Assembly (NCBI RefSeq): GCF_000315625.1
Contig: NW_005434513.1
Span: 20,381-62,470 of the forward strand
Direction of reading: 5' to 3'
Origin: Guillardia theta CCMP2712
Lineage: Eukaryota; Cryptophyceae; Pyrenomonadales; Geminigeraceae
Length of the DNA stretch: 42,090 nt
Part shown: positions 18,918-29,490 of the stretch, in pieces
Layout: every line of letters starts with the position of its first letter
How positions within the stretch are numbered: position 1 is the stretch's first letter
Program-made: the position numbers and the translations under genes
Notes under the pieces: model-generated
Told to the model about the DNA's origin: nothing
The model's database searches: none
Seen by the model: the letters and a program-made list of their open reading frames with translations, nothing else

Positions 18918-21900
18918 TCACAACCGTTGAACCGTCATGGCGGCAGCGATGCCAGCTGGCAGCCATGGGGAGGGCAGGGCAAACGCTGAGCTCATGGGGA
19001 CTGGAGCGATGACAGTCTGACTGACAGTCACTGAGCTGACAGAAGAGACTGAGTGCCCGGCATTGAGCAGGTTGTCTTGCTGGCTGACAGCTCTGTCGAG
19101 CTTCTCTTGGGTGATGCTGGTCGTCTTGTCTTGGTTGGAGGATGAAGTCACAACAAGGGTAGTGATGTCTACTCCCCCTGTCTGCCTCCTGCCTCCCGCT
19201 GCTGCCTTGGCTGAGCTCGTGATGGTAGTGTCTGGGTTGTCGACAAGCTGCATTGCGACGAGCACGGATCGTTCGATGGACTTCTTGATCTCTCCTGCTC
19301 CGAGGTCAGATCAGGGATGAACGAAGGCAGAGAGAGCCTGGGAGGAGGGCGCGAGCCAAGTGGAGGAGGAAAGAGAGTGGAGGAGGAGAGAGATTGGGAT
19401 ACGGAGGGGAAGATGGAGATTGTTCACCGGCATAGTCGGAAACTTTTTTCCCTTACACCTTGGCGACGAACGCAGCTGAGATCTTACTGGCGCTAGGAGG
19501 AGTCTGACTGATGGCTCCACAGTCCCCGCTCGAAGAGCATGCGATGCATCTGGAGTTGGCGTCCTTGTAGTAGCCGCTGATGCATGTGCCCCCGCACTTG
19601 CCGTCTGACTTGGTGGTGCAGGTGACAGTCCCGACACAGTGAGGGTCTTTGGGGCAAGAGACGCACAGGCCAGAGTCATCCTGGTAGGAGGTCGGCCTGC
19701 ATGAGCGACCAAACGTCATGGCGAGTCTGGCGGTAGTGGAAGCGTCGCAGGAAGGGGGCTGGTTGTTGTAGAGGATATTGGACTTATGCAGCTGATCCTG
19801 CTGGTCGTTGTAGTCCCAGTCCAGCTCCGTGTACTGCAGCAACGCCACGCCTGACCGCCTTGAGCTCCAGGCGTCCCAGGGGAACGAGAAGCTTGTCGTC
19901 GCATGTCTGTGCTCGCCTTCGACAGCCAGGGCGTCGTCAAGCCCATGTCAGCGACGATGCAGGAGACAGTCTGGTCGCTTCCCCTCAGGTCGCCAATGGA
20001 CTCCAAGGTCGCGGCCATACTCATCAGGTTCTCCCCGGAGACTTTCATCCTCATGGCCACGTCCATTCCAGCTCGTGACACCGCAAAGTGCTGGAAGAAG
20101 CTCGGGAGAGAGTTGTCCAGCAGGTCTCGAGTGCTGGCAGCGCCGGTGAGGGACAGGAGGGCTGACTGTGAAGCAGCTCGAAGACTTTTGGACCTCAACG
20201 TCGACTGCCCTTGCGAAATCTCAAGGCTGATCGCTGAAACTCCGCGGTAGTCAAAAGTCAATGAGCCCGAGTGATCCATGTCAAGGTCGATGCTCCCAGC
20301 GGGAATGCAAACGATGGTTGTGGCAGCTCCTTCCAGCAGGTTCTTAGCTGAGGTCCATTCATAGTCTCCTGTGCCCATGAGCAGCAGCTGCTCCTTTCCT
20401 TCCTTCAGGAGCTTCAAAGAGGCGCCATAAGGGCTTCGCACCCATCTCAGTCTCCCTTCAAGGCTCCACTCGGACCATCGTTCCTTGTTCACGATGAAGA
20501 GGCTCGAGATCCTTCCTCGCAGCTCGTTCGAGTTTGACGCGACCTCTGCCCCCAGGTCAAAGTCGAGCAGCTGTCGGCCTCGGAAGGCGTTTCGGCACAT
20601 GACATTGACAGTCGTGACGCCAGAGGATGTTTGAAGATTCCCGGCTAGTCCCAAGTCAATCACCAGCTCCTTTCCCAGCGACACATTCATCAGAGCTCTA
20701 CCGTACGTACGTTCGTCAGTAGAATCGTCAAGCTGTACGTAGGACGATAGCCAGGGAGAGCCATGCAGGTCACTCACAGCGACATGCCCGGACCTCGGAA
20801 CCATCCGTGACGAGTCAAGCTCTGCCGCCATCGAGCCCACGACGTTGACGACATCCGATCCGACGTGCCCCTCGAGCGAGCTGAAGCCGCTGACAAGCTG
20901 ATCTAACATGGTCCCTGTCCGCGTCATGTTCATCTTCAAAGGCTTCCCCTGCCACGTCCCCACCAGCCCCGGAGCTAGACGAAGCCTCCTCTCGTCTCTC
21001 ACCTCCTGGCACCTGCTGTTGCACGAGAAATACTTGCCTTGCTCTAACACAACCGTCTGGTTGCACGCGCTCAAAGAGTCGTAGCCTAGAGTCAAAGCCA
21101 GGTCTCCCTTCGCCTCAAGGCTTACACTTCCTACTGACGGCCCCAGCAAGAGCCGAGTAGAGTAGCTCGCCACAAGCTCCGACGATTTCTTGCTGGTTTT
21201 ATCGAAGGGCAGCACTCCAGCAACGGCAGCATTGGAGCTTGGGCATGAAGGGCTGCTGGAGTAGGACTCATTGCGAGAGCCCTTGGCCAGCAGAGAGCCT
21301 GTCCAGCTCAGCACGTGCTGATCTGGGAGAACGAAGGTCACGTTGCCTTGTCCGGCAAGTAGGTGATGGGCATCAATACTGCCGGTCACAGACGCGTTGA
21401 GCAGGATCAGCTGCTTCCGGTCTTCGCTGATGCGCAGGTAACCTTGATAGCAGCTTTGCGGCCAGGCGGCGCTCAACGAGGTGTCAAAGAGATCAATCTC
21501 AATCAGCAGGGTCAGCCCGATGCTTCTAGGAGCCTCCAGGGACGCGCTAAGACCCAGCTCTGTGTGTAGTAAAGTCTTATCGTCCCATTTGACATCGGCC
21601 GAGAGGTCGATCGATCGATCGCTCCCTATCAAAAGACGTATTTTGAGCCTGTCAGCTTGCTTCAGGGTGTCTTTTCCCGTGAGGTTCAATTGCAGCTGGT
21701 TTTCGCTGGAAATGAGTTGACCATGAATATTCCCATCCAGGAGCTGAGAAGAGCCAGAGGCGAGACCGGGATGGCCACTAGACCGAAGATGTCACTATCA
21801 CCGCTATCACCGCTCCTGTCCTCCGTGAGCCAGCTGCCCTGTAGTGAGTACAGCTCCCGGTGACGAGTCGACATGGTGGAAGAGAAAGTCCTGTTGATGG

Positions 21901-23095
21901 GCAGGTCGATGAGGTAGACAGCGTCTGATAGCCCCCTTCCTGCCACGTTCCTCCACTCCCACTCAGCTGTCCCTTTGTCGTCCATAAGCTTCATCATGGC
22001 GTACAGTGTGTCGAACTTGTTGGGGCTGCCGGACATTTGGGCCATGCCTACATCGAGCTGAAGAGCGTGTCTGACCCACACGTCTCCATCGGCATCGACG
22101 TTGAGGTCGCAGGAAACTCTCAGGGAGTCTTCGTTCACATCACCTAGGCCGGTCGGAACTTGACTCGTCCTAGCCAGGAGGCTGAGGAGGCTGGAGCGGT
22201 CAATCTTGCTGAGGCGGGTGACATTGGCACGGGCATTGAAAGCAGGGACGCCTTGTCCGGACTCGAAGTAAGGGTTCTCAGCTAGGGTGAGGATGACGGA
22301 GGGGAGATACTCTGAGTCCAGCAAAGGCAACTTGGGGACCTCGGAACACCCTAGAGGGTTCTTGGCATAGCTGGCACAGAAGAGAAGTTTCCAACCGTCC
22401 ACAACGGTCACTTCGAGGCATCTTTCATTGCCATCGGCACCCAGCTGAGAACGACGATGCGCTTCATCGGTGCGACCTCTCTTGCCGACCTAAGGCTTGA
22501 TGGCGTAAGTCGTCTGGTTCCCAAACAAGGAACTGAACAAACGCGCGCTAGAAGGGGAGACGGTGGCAGTCACTGCAACTCCATACACAGGATGAGTTGT
22601 GAGAACGTTCATAAAGACTCCGATCGCTGGCCGCAAACTGCCCGCACCGCACTTTCCTCCTGCACAGGTGATGAAAAGATTCGCTCTGGACTGAGCCTGG
22701 CCCTTTCGCTCGCTCTCCTGCCCGGCGACAACCAGCCAAGTCGTGGGCAACGTCCCCACTCTGAGGAGCGCGTTGGACGGGTCAGCACTTGCAGCGGGGT
22801 CATCGGAGAGTTTCCCTTCAAATGCGGAAGCGCTGACGTCAAACGAGATCTCAGGAATGTGCAGGTAAACAGCCGAGATGACGGGGCTTTGGAGGAGAAC
22901 GAGAGGTAGTTTCGGCCTCACCAGTAGCACCTCGCGATTCTTGTCAACAGCAAACATGTTTGAAAGGCCTCGCATCAGTTCGCTCGCCCACTTGCGCATT
23001 CTCTTCCCGTCGGATTCAAAGGTCTCAGTACGATTTGGGACACTTGAGATTTTCAACAAGGTCCAGGAGCGTAGCGGTTTTCGCTGCCTTTTCAT
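18918..23095 (-). CDS. large beta-rich, probably extracellular protein with Cys-rich C-terminal region
   Basis: Proposed exons: 23095-22505, 22444-21779, 21743 to about 19950, about 19925 to 19459, and 19289-18918; about 1,290 aa. The 35-nt intron 21778-21744 and the intron 19458-19290 are clear. The first junction would need a GC donor (gccatc), because the frame otherwise meets TAG at 22490-22492. The frame change near 19930-19960 needs a further short intron whose ends I cannot fix. Most of the protein is strand-rich and repetitive in feel (SLGKELVIDLGLAGNLQ, LDMDHSGSLTFDYRG) with many N-x-S/T sites. A Cys-rich block follows (about CRPTSYQDDSGLCVSC ... GKCGGTCISGYYKD ... CIACSSSGDC), like growth-factor-receptor or EGF-type cysteine modules. 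The C-terminus is Ser/Thr-rich. No signal peptide is visible at the proposed start, so the true 5' end may lie further upstream. No family recognised. Confidence 0.6.
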
Positions 23096-23196
23096 TTTCC
23101 TAGTATTTCATTGAGGCGGGTTTGTTGGATTTTTCCTCATCCTCCTTTGTTTGCTCCGGTTTGCCTTTTCTTTTCAGTCAATAAACGAATACAAAC

Positions 23197-24533
23197 ATGT
23201 CGGCTGTCGGCAGCAGCAGGTCGAGCAAGAAGAGGAGACTGGAGGGATCAGACGAGGCGAGAGAGGAGGGAGGAGAAGAAATGAACGCAAAGAGAGCGAA
23301 GAAGAGATCGCCAACACGAAGAAGTACATGCGAGCATGGACGACGGCGATCGCAATGCAAGGGCTGCGGGGGCGGCAGCATTTGCGAGCATGGACGGCGG
23401 CGATCGGTATGCAAGGACTGCGGGGGCAGGAGCATATGCGAGCACGGGCGGGTCAGATCAAAATGCAAGGAGTGCGGGGGCAGCAGCATATGCGAGCACG
23501 GGCGGGTCAGATCGGGATGCAAGGGATGCGGGGGGGGCAGCATATGCGAGCACGGGCGGCGGCGATCTCAATGCAAGGGATGCGGGGGGGGCAGCATATG
23601 CGAGCACGGGCGGGTCCGATCGGGATGCAAGGGCTGCGTGGGCAGGAGCATATGCGAGCACGGGCGGGTCCGATCGGTCTGCAAGGAGTGCGGGGGCAGG
23701 AGCATATGCGAGCACGGGCGGGTCCGATCTCAATGCAAGGGATGCGGGGGCAGCAGCATATGCGAGCACGGGCGGCGGCGATCGAGATGCAAGGAGTGCG
23801 GGGGCAGCAGCATATGCGAGCACGGGCGGCAGCGATCGAGATGCAAGGGATGCGGGGGCAGCAGCATATGCGAGCACGGGCGGGTCCGATCGGGATGCAA
23901 GGGCTGCGGGGGCAGCAGCATATGCGAGCACGGGCGGGTGAGATCGGTATGCAAGGGATGCGGGGGGGGCAGCATATGCGAGCACGGGCGGGTCCGATCA
24001 GGATGCAAGGAGTGCGGGGGGGGCAGCATGTGCGAGCACGGGCGGCAGCGATCGAGATGCAAGGAGTGCGGGGGCAGCAGCATATGCTGAGCACGGGCGG
24101 CAGCGATCGAGATGCAAGGGATGCGGGGGCAGCAGCATATGCGAGCACGGGCGGGTCAGATCTCAATGCAAGGACTGCGGGGGCAGCAGCATATGCGAGC
24201 ACGGGCGGCAGCGATCGGGATGCAAGGGATGCGGGGGGGGCAGCATATGCGAGCACGGGCGGGTCAGATCTCAATGCCAGGACTGCGGGGGGGGCAGCAT
24301 ATGCGAGCACGGGCGGGTCCGATCGAGATGCAAGGGCTGCGGGGGCAGCAGCATATGCGAGCACGGGCGGCAGCGATCGGTCTGCAAGGGATGCGGGGGA
24401 GGGAGCATATGCGAGCACGGGCGGGTCCGATGTCAATGCCAGGTCTGCGGGGGCGGCAGCATATGCGAGCACGGGCGGGAGCGATCGAAATGCAAGGAGT
24501 GTGGGGGAGGGAGCAGCAGGTACAAGCAGGGGA
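23197..24533 (+). pseudogene. 54-bp tandem-repeat gene, Cys/His zinc-knuckle-like array, frameshifted (copy 1)
   Basis: A 44-residue basic leader (MSAVGSSRSSKKRRLEG ...) is followed by about 22 units of 18 residues with the pattern C-E-H-G-R-x-R-S-x-C-K-x-C-G-G-x-S-I. CxH...CxxC spacing suggests one zinc per unit. The first 14 units keep perfect 54-bp periodicity. In unit 15 an extra T at 24088 turns TGCGAG into TGCTGAG, which makes a stop (24088-24090) and shifts the frame. Eight further units and a C-terminus ending RYKQGRS-stop (24531-24533) follow in the shifted frame. The protein is thus cut to 297 aa. Because the unit is a multiple of three and GC-rich, long meaningless frames appear in the other frames. 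Arrays of this kind are, from memory, known in algae and large algal viruses, but I know of no assigned function. Confidence 0.75.
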
Positions 24534-26560
24534 GGAGCTGATCAGGTGCGGACAAGATGTTGCTGTGTAGCAGGATGACCGGCTTGCAGGATGAGGAGGT
24601 GGGGGCCGGGGGGTAGTTGGGTTTGTGCTAGTCAGATAGCACCAGAGCGTTTTATTGAGTTGAACTATCCAGTCGGGAGCATATGCTCGTGTGAACTTCA
24701 TACCTCTACTCTTCACCTTTGTGTGCGATCCAGCGGACTCCGAGTGCCTTGAGCACTCGCTACGGTAGACGTCTGCAGCCCGTGTAGCTTCGGGGGTACG
24801 GGTGGGGTCCCTCATCCTGATAGAAGGAGGAGCAGAAGCTCGTGAGGAGCGAGAGCTTGCGCGAGGGCCAGCGGGAGTCTGCCCGTACAGCAAGGAGCAC
24901 CAGACCTAGCCCTTGTCTCAGCCTGCAGGAGGATCAGCTGAGCTACAAGACTCTGTTCTCTCCTCTGAAGCCCTCAAGGTCTAGTGCAGCGATGGCTACC
25001 ATCTCCGATGTACTCTTTCACTCCCGGTCCTACTCGCAGCTCCTTAGCGCCGCCGGGCTGTCAGAGCTGCACAGGATACTCTACTCCCGTGTGAACCTGC
25101 TGAAAAGAACCACCTCTGGAGGTCTTTGTCGCAGGACTAGTGTACCCGTGGTGGTCAAGCTGAGAGGACGGGTTCTCTTTTCTACGAGAGAGCAAGGCTT
25201 CCTCTCCAAGTGCTGATGGGATGTTCAACTTCTGAGGAGAAAAGGTTGTCAACTTCCAAACAGAGGACCCCTGCATCCTTCAGCAAGGAGCACTACCCCT
25301 AGTCCTTCCCTTAGCCTATAGAGGATCAGCCTCTTCAGCTAGACGGGCTGTTCTGTCTTCATATTGTATGCCTCTGATCTAGCATCGCTAGTCAACTCGA
25401 CATCGCTACACTTCACCTCTTCATCTGATCCAGCGGAGGTGACTTGAGCATTCGCTCTAGACGTCTGCAACCCGTAAGGCTTCGGGGGGTGGCACGGGGC
25501 ATGCCGTCGGGTCGGCGTCAGGAGCTTCCTGGAGGCCCCTCTCCTCGCGTCATCGCAAGCAGAGTCGCCGCTACTGCCGTTGCTCCATCCGCGAGCAAGG
25601 CGGAAGGTGGTCGTGCTTATGCTTGCGCCTCGCCTCTCAGCATCAGTGTAGACACTGCAGTAGCAAGCCGAGCTGAAGACTCACTAGGGTCAAGAGCAGC
25701 ACATACTACAGTGCTACACCCACCTGGCTCCTGATTCAGCTACACTTTCCACACTGCTACCCACGGCATGGGAGTGGAACTACCCGGGTACGGCCCTGGA
25801 ACTGACTGTACACTGAGCACTCGGGACCTGCCGCCATAATCTTTCAGTAACCGCCGACACTCTATCCCAGACAAATCATGCAGCAAACACTACCACATAG
25901 CTCCTTCTTCTCCTCCTTCATCACCTCTCCAGGTGCTCCCTCCCTGCTATCCGCCCTCCCTGGATATCCTCGCTCACAAATCCAGCAGAGACCCTCCTAG
26001 AGGTCTCACGCGGACCTCCCTCATGTCGGTATGCCATGAGGAGCCACACCCTGGTGTTCAGTCTACCTTCCCTGTGCTCCTCTACTCCTCTGTGTCGTGA
26101 CTTTAGCTCCGTCTCGAGCGACTTGGACGGTCTTCTCGTCAAGGTGAGCTGTTGCTGTCCGCATGACCGTCATACCGTACAAGTCTATTCGTACTACTGG
26201 CCTCCACCTGCCCTGCCGTTTCTATTCGTTATTCTATTACCACCAAGAGGAGGCCTTCCTAGCCGTCTTGCTAAGGTCTTCTCATGTCTGGATGCTTGGG
26301 TTTCACATCCTAGCATACAGTCTATCTCTCATGTGCTTCTCAACCCCTGTTTCGTGTGCATTCAACTCGGTCTTGAGCAAAAACTGTCTTATTGCAGCTG
26401 AGGTCAACATGATATTTGCATTATTTCAGCATGGTAAAAGTCTAACAAACTCGTACTCCGTCACTCCCTCCTGACCGCGATAAGTCCAAAAACAACCCCT
26501 ACCCATCTCCTCATCATGAAAGCCGGTCGTCCTGCTACACAGCAACATCTTGTCAGCGGA
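24534..26560. other. spacer between the two inverted arrays
   Basis: The first and last ~100 bases are inverted copies of each other (the 3' flanks of the two array genes; both contain caagatgttgctgtgtagca). Inside, two blocks recur imperfectly. Block A, near gatccagcgga...agacgtctgca, is at about 24705-24810 and 25410-25500. Block B, near agcaaggagcac...gaggatcagc, is at about 24888-24990 and 25283-25350. The order is A-B then B'-A'. Open frames at 24842-25216, 25444-25734 and 25921-26401 show no recognisable domain, and I do not call genes. Confidence 0.4.
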
Positions 26561-26569
26561 TGATCAGCT

Positions 26570-28072
26570 CCTCCCCTGCTGGTACCTGCTTTTCCCTCCC
26601 CCGCATCCCTTGCAGACTCATCTCATCCGCCCGTGCTCGCATATGCTCCTGCCCCCGCACTCCTGACATTCCGATCAGACCCGCCCGTGCTCGCATATGC
26701 TGCTGCCCCCATATCCCTTGCATCCCGATCGGACCCGCCCGTGCTCGCATATGCTCCTGCCCCCGCACTCCTTGCAGACCGATCGCTGTCGTGTGTGCTC
26801 GCATATGCTCCTGCCCCCGCATCCCTTCCATACCGATCTCATCCGCCCGTGCTCGCATATGCTCCTGCCCCCATATCCCTTGCAGACCGATCGGACCCGC
26901 CCGTGCTCGCATATGCTCCTGCCCCCGCAGCCCTTGCAGACCGATCGGACCCGCCCGTGCTCGCATATGCTGCTGCCGCCCCCGCAGCCCTTGCAGACCT
27001 ATCGCTGTCGCGTGTGCTCGCATATGCTGCCCCCCCCGCATCCCTTGGATCCCGATCGGACCCGCCCGTGCTCGCATATGCTCCTGCCCCCGCATCCCTT
27101 GCATCCCGATCAGACCCGCCCGTGCTCGCATATGCTCCTGCCCCCGCATCCCTTGCATACCGATCTCACCCGCCCGTGCTCGCATATGCTCCTGCCCCCG
27201 CATCCCTTGCAGACCGATCGGACCCGCCCGTGCTCGCATATGCTCCTGCCCCCGCACTCCTTGCATTTGGATCGCTGCCGCCCGTGCTCGCATATGCTGC
27301 TGCCCCCGCATCCCTTGCATCCCGATCTGACCCGCCCGTGCTCGCATATGCTGCTGCCCCCGCACTCCTTGCATTTGGATCGCTGCCGCCCGTGCTCGCA
27401 TATGCTGCTGCCCCCGCAGTCCTTGCATCCCGATCGCCGCCGCCCGTGCTCGCATATGCTGCTGCCCCCGCATCCCTTGCAGACCGATCGGATCCGACCG
27501 TGCTCGCATATGCTGCTGCCTCCGCATTCCTTGCATTTGGATCCCCGCCGCCCGTGCTCGCATATGCTCCTGCCCCCGCATCCCTTGCAGACCGATCGGA
27601 CCCGCCCGTGCTCGCATATGCTGCTGCCCCCGCATCCCTTGCATCCCGATCGCCGCCGCCCGTGCTCGCATATGCTGCCCCCCCCGCATCCCTTGCAGAC
27701 CGATCGCTGCCGCCCGTGCTCGCATATGCTGCCCCCCCCGCATCCCTTGCAGACCGATCGCCGCCGCCCGTGCTCGCATATGCTCCTGCCCCCGCATCCC
27801 TTGCAGACCGATCTGACCCGCCCGTGCTCGCATATGCTGCTGCCCCCGCACTCCTTGCATTTCGATCGCTGCCGCCCGTGCTCGCATATGCTGCTGCCCC
27901 CGCACTCCTTGCAGACCGATCGCTGCCGCCCGTGCTCGCATAGCTTTCTTCGTATTCGTTTGGTTTCCCTTTCTGCTTCAGATCTGCCCCCCTCCTTTTC
28001 TCTCTCTGTCTTCGTGTCTGCTCCCTCCAGCCTCCTCCTCTTGCTCGACCTGCTGCCTCCTACAGCCGACAT
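26570..28072 (-). pseudogene. 54-bp tandem-repeat gene, Cys/His array, with nonsense codons (copy 2)
   Basis: This is a paralogue of the array at 23197, on the opposite strand. The leader MSAVGGSRSSKRRRLEG matches copy 1 at 14 of 17 positions, then a 44-residue basic/acidic leader, about 25 units of the same 18-residue repeat, and the same ending (GKSRYQQGRS-stop). Frame is kept throughout, but at least three in-frame stops occur: TGA at 27112-27110 and 26677-26675 (both CGA to TGA) and TAG at 27001-26999. The first leaves 320 residues with 15 complete units. It is either a truncated active protein or a decaying gene. Upstream sequence is unlike copy 1 and lies in a GC-rich island. Confidence 0.75.
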
Positions 28073-29490
28073 GGCTCTGCTTCTGTGGTAGCTGCCCCCG
28101 TGTGTGGCAGCGCCCAACAACACAGTCCGCCTCAGAAATCACGGCTGCGGCAGCCCCCGGGCCCATCATATGGCAGTCCGGCGGCCCGGCGGCCAGGGCC
28201 GGGCGGGCCTGCCAGTGGCTCCGGGGCGGACTCGAGTCCGAGTCGAGTCGTGGCACCGGGCCGCGGCCCGGCCCGGCTCGAGACTGGACCGCCGGGGGGG
28301 CCGGGGAATCGAGACGGTGGCAGGAGGGGTTGATGTCAGTGATGCACTCGGATTCAAAGTTAACTTAACTGGCGGAGCAGTCACTCAATGAGGAGACTGG
28401 GGGACCGTACTTGTCCTGCGCGCAGACCGGCGGTACTAAGGGAAGGTATCAGTTAAGTTTGGGGGAACTTAACTTTCAGTTTGAGTAAAAGAGGAGACTC
28501 AGTGAGACTGTGAGAGGAGAGGCCCTTGAACGAACCTTTAACTAAATAATAAGTTAGAGGAAGGAACAGGAAAGAAAAATTGCCCACCAGACATTTTTTT
28601 TCATTTTTTATTTACCTGTTGGTTGGTCGATCGATCCATTTTTTTGGCGCCAAAAAAAGAAAGAGGGAGGTGGCAGACTGATGGGGTAGGGGTGCGAAAG
28701 AAAGATCTCGAAGGGTGGTGTGGGCCGAGAGACTGAGAGATAAGGTGGGGTAGTCAGTGGTTGTTGAAAGTTGAGGATCAGATGAATGCAAATATTTACT
28801 GGAGTGCTAATTATAGAAACTGCCATCTCAAGATGTAGACTTTAGAGAATCAATCATACACTGATTGACCAGGTAGGGTGGTGCCAATGATTGAAGAGGT
28901 AGGGTGGGTCTTTCTCAGTGGGGGTAGGGTGCAGGAGCGGGAATGCAAGAGGATGTGTTAGCCAGGAGGGGGCGATGGTAGGGAGGGAGAGGGATGGAAG
29001 GGAAGGGAGGAGAGGTAGAAGGGGAGACAAAGTTGAGTTGATGCTGGGAGGAGAGGAGAGGAGAGGAGAGGAGAGGATGCTGGGATGAGGAGGGGAGGAC
29101 ATGATGTGAGTGAATTCCACAGTGAAGACAAAGAAAAGAGCACTGGAGTAGGCCGGTACGAGTGCACGATGCCAGAATGATCGCTCGAGGAAGTGGGGCG
29201 ACGAGAAAAGATGCTCGGGAGAAGAGCATAGGTTACGACGCCTATGTTAGCAAGTTTATGTAAGAAGGATTGTCAAAAGAGGTGAGATTTTGCGAGAGCA
29301 GACAAAAACAGAAGGGAGGGGAGGGGCTAAGAAAGAGATAAGGAGGCGCGGGATCCAAAGGATACGATCCCTCTGGCAGTTTTGAGATGAACACGGACAG
29401 AGATATCGCATGGTTCCCGCTGTTTGGTTGGATTGACCCTGCCAGACGCCATGGAGTGTTTTTGACATTGGGGTACAGGTGTAGGCTACG
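28073..29490. other. intergenic region upstream of DDB1, repeat island
   Basis: 28100-28330 is a GC-rich, dyad-rich island (GGGCCC blocks, CGACTCGAGTCCGAGTCG) that contains CCGGGCCCATCATATGGCA, related to motifs at 5050 and 5390. 28690-28930 is rich in GGGGTAGGGTGG. 29048-29075 has GGAGA repeats. An E2F-like palindrome lies at 28639-28658. No gene is supported. Confidence 0.45.
28639..28658. promoter_or_regulatory. 20-bp palindrome with E2F-like core
   Basis: TTTTTTTGGCGCCAAAAAAA is a perfect inverted repeat containing TTTGGCGC on both strands, which fits the E2F/DP consensus TTTSSCGC. It lies about 830 bases upstream of the DDB1 start. Whether it serves DDB1 is inference. Confidence 0.4.

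Noticed and set aside
23151-24578. 475-codon frame reading MQGLRGQQHMRARAG repeats
   Set aside because: It starts upstream of the conserved leader and is a frame shadow of the Cys/His array; it is not shared as a leader-to-tail unit by copy 2.
24534-26560. Retrotransposon in the array spacer
   Set aside because: No reverse transcriptase, integrase or gag motifs (YxDD, DDE, CCHC) and no terminal repeats other than the 3' flanks of the array genes.
26633-28091. Long + strand frames (436 and 464 codons) across array copy 2, and similar antisense frames across copy 1
   Set aside because: They are the other frames of a GC-rich 54-bp repeat whose length is a multiple of three; the leader and C-terminus shared by both copies exist only in the CEHGR frame.
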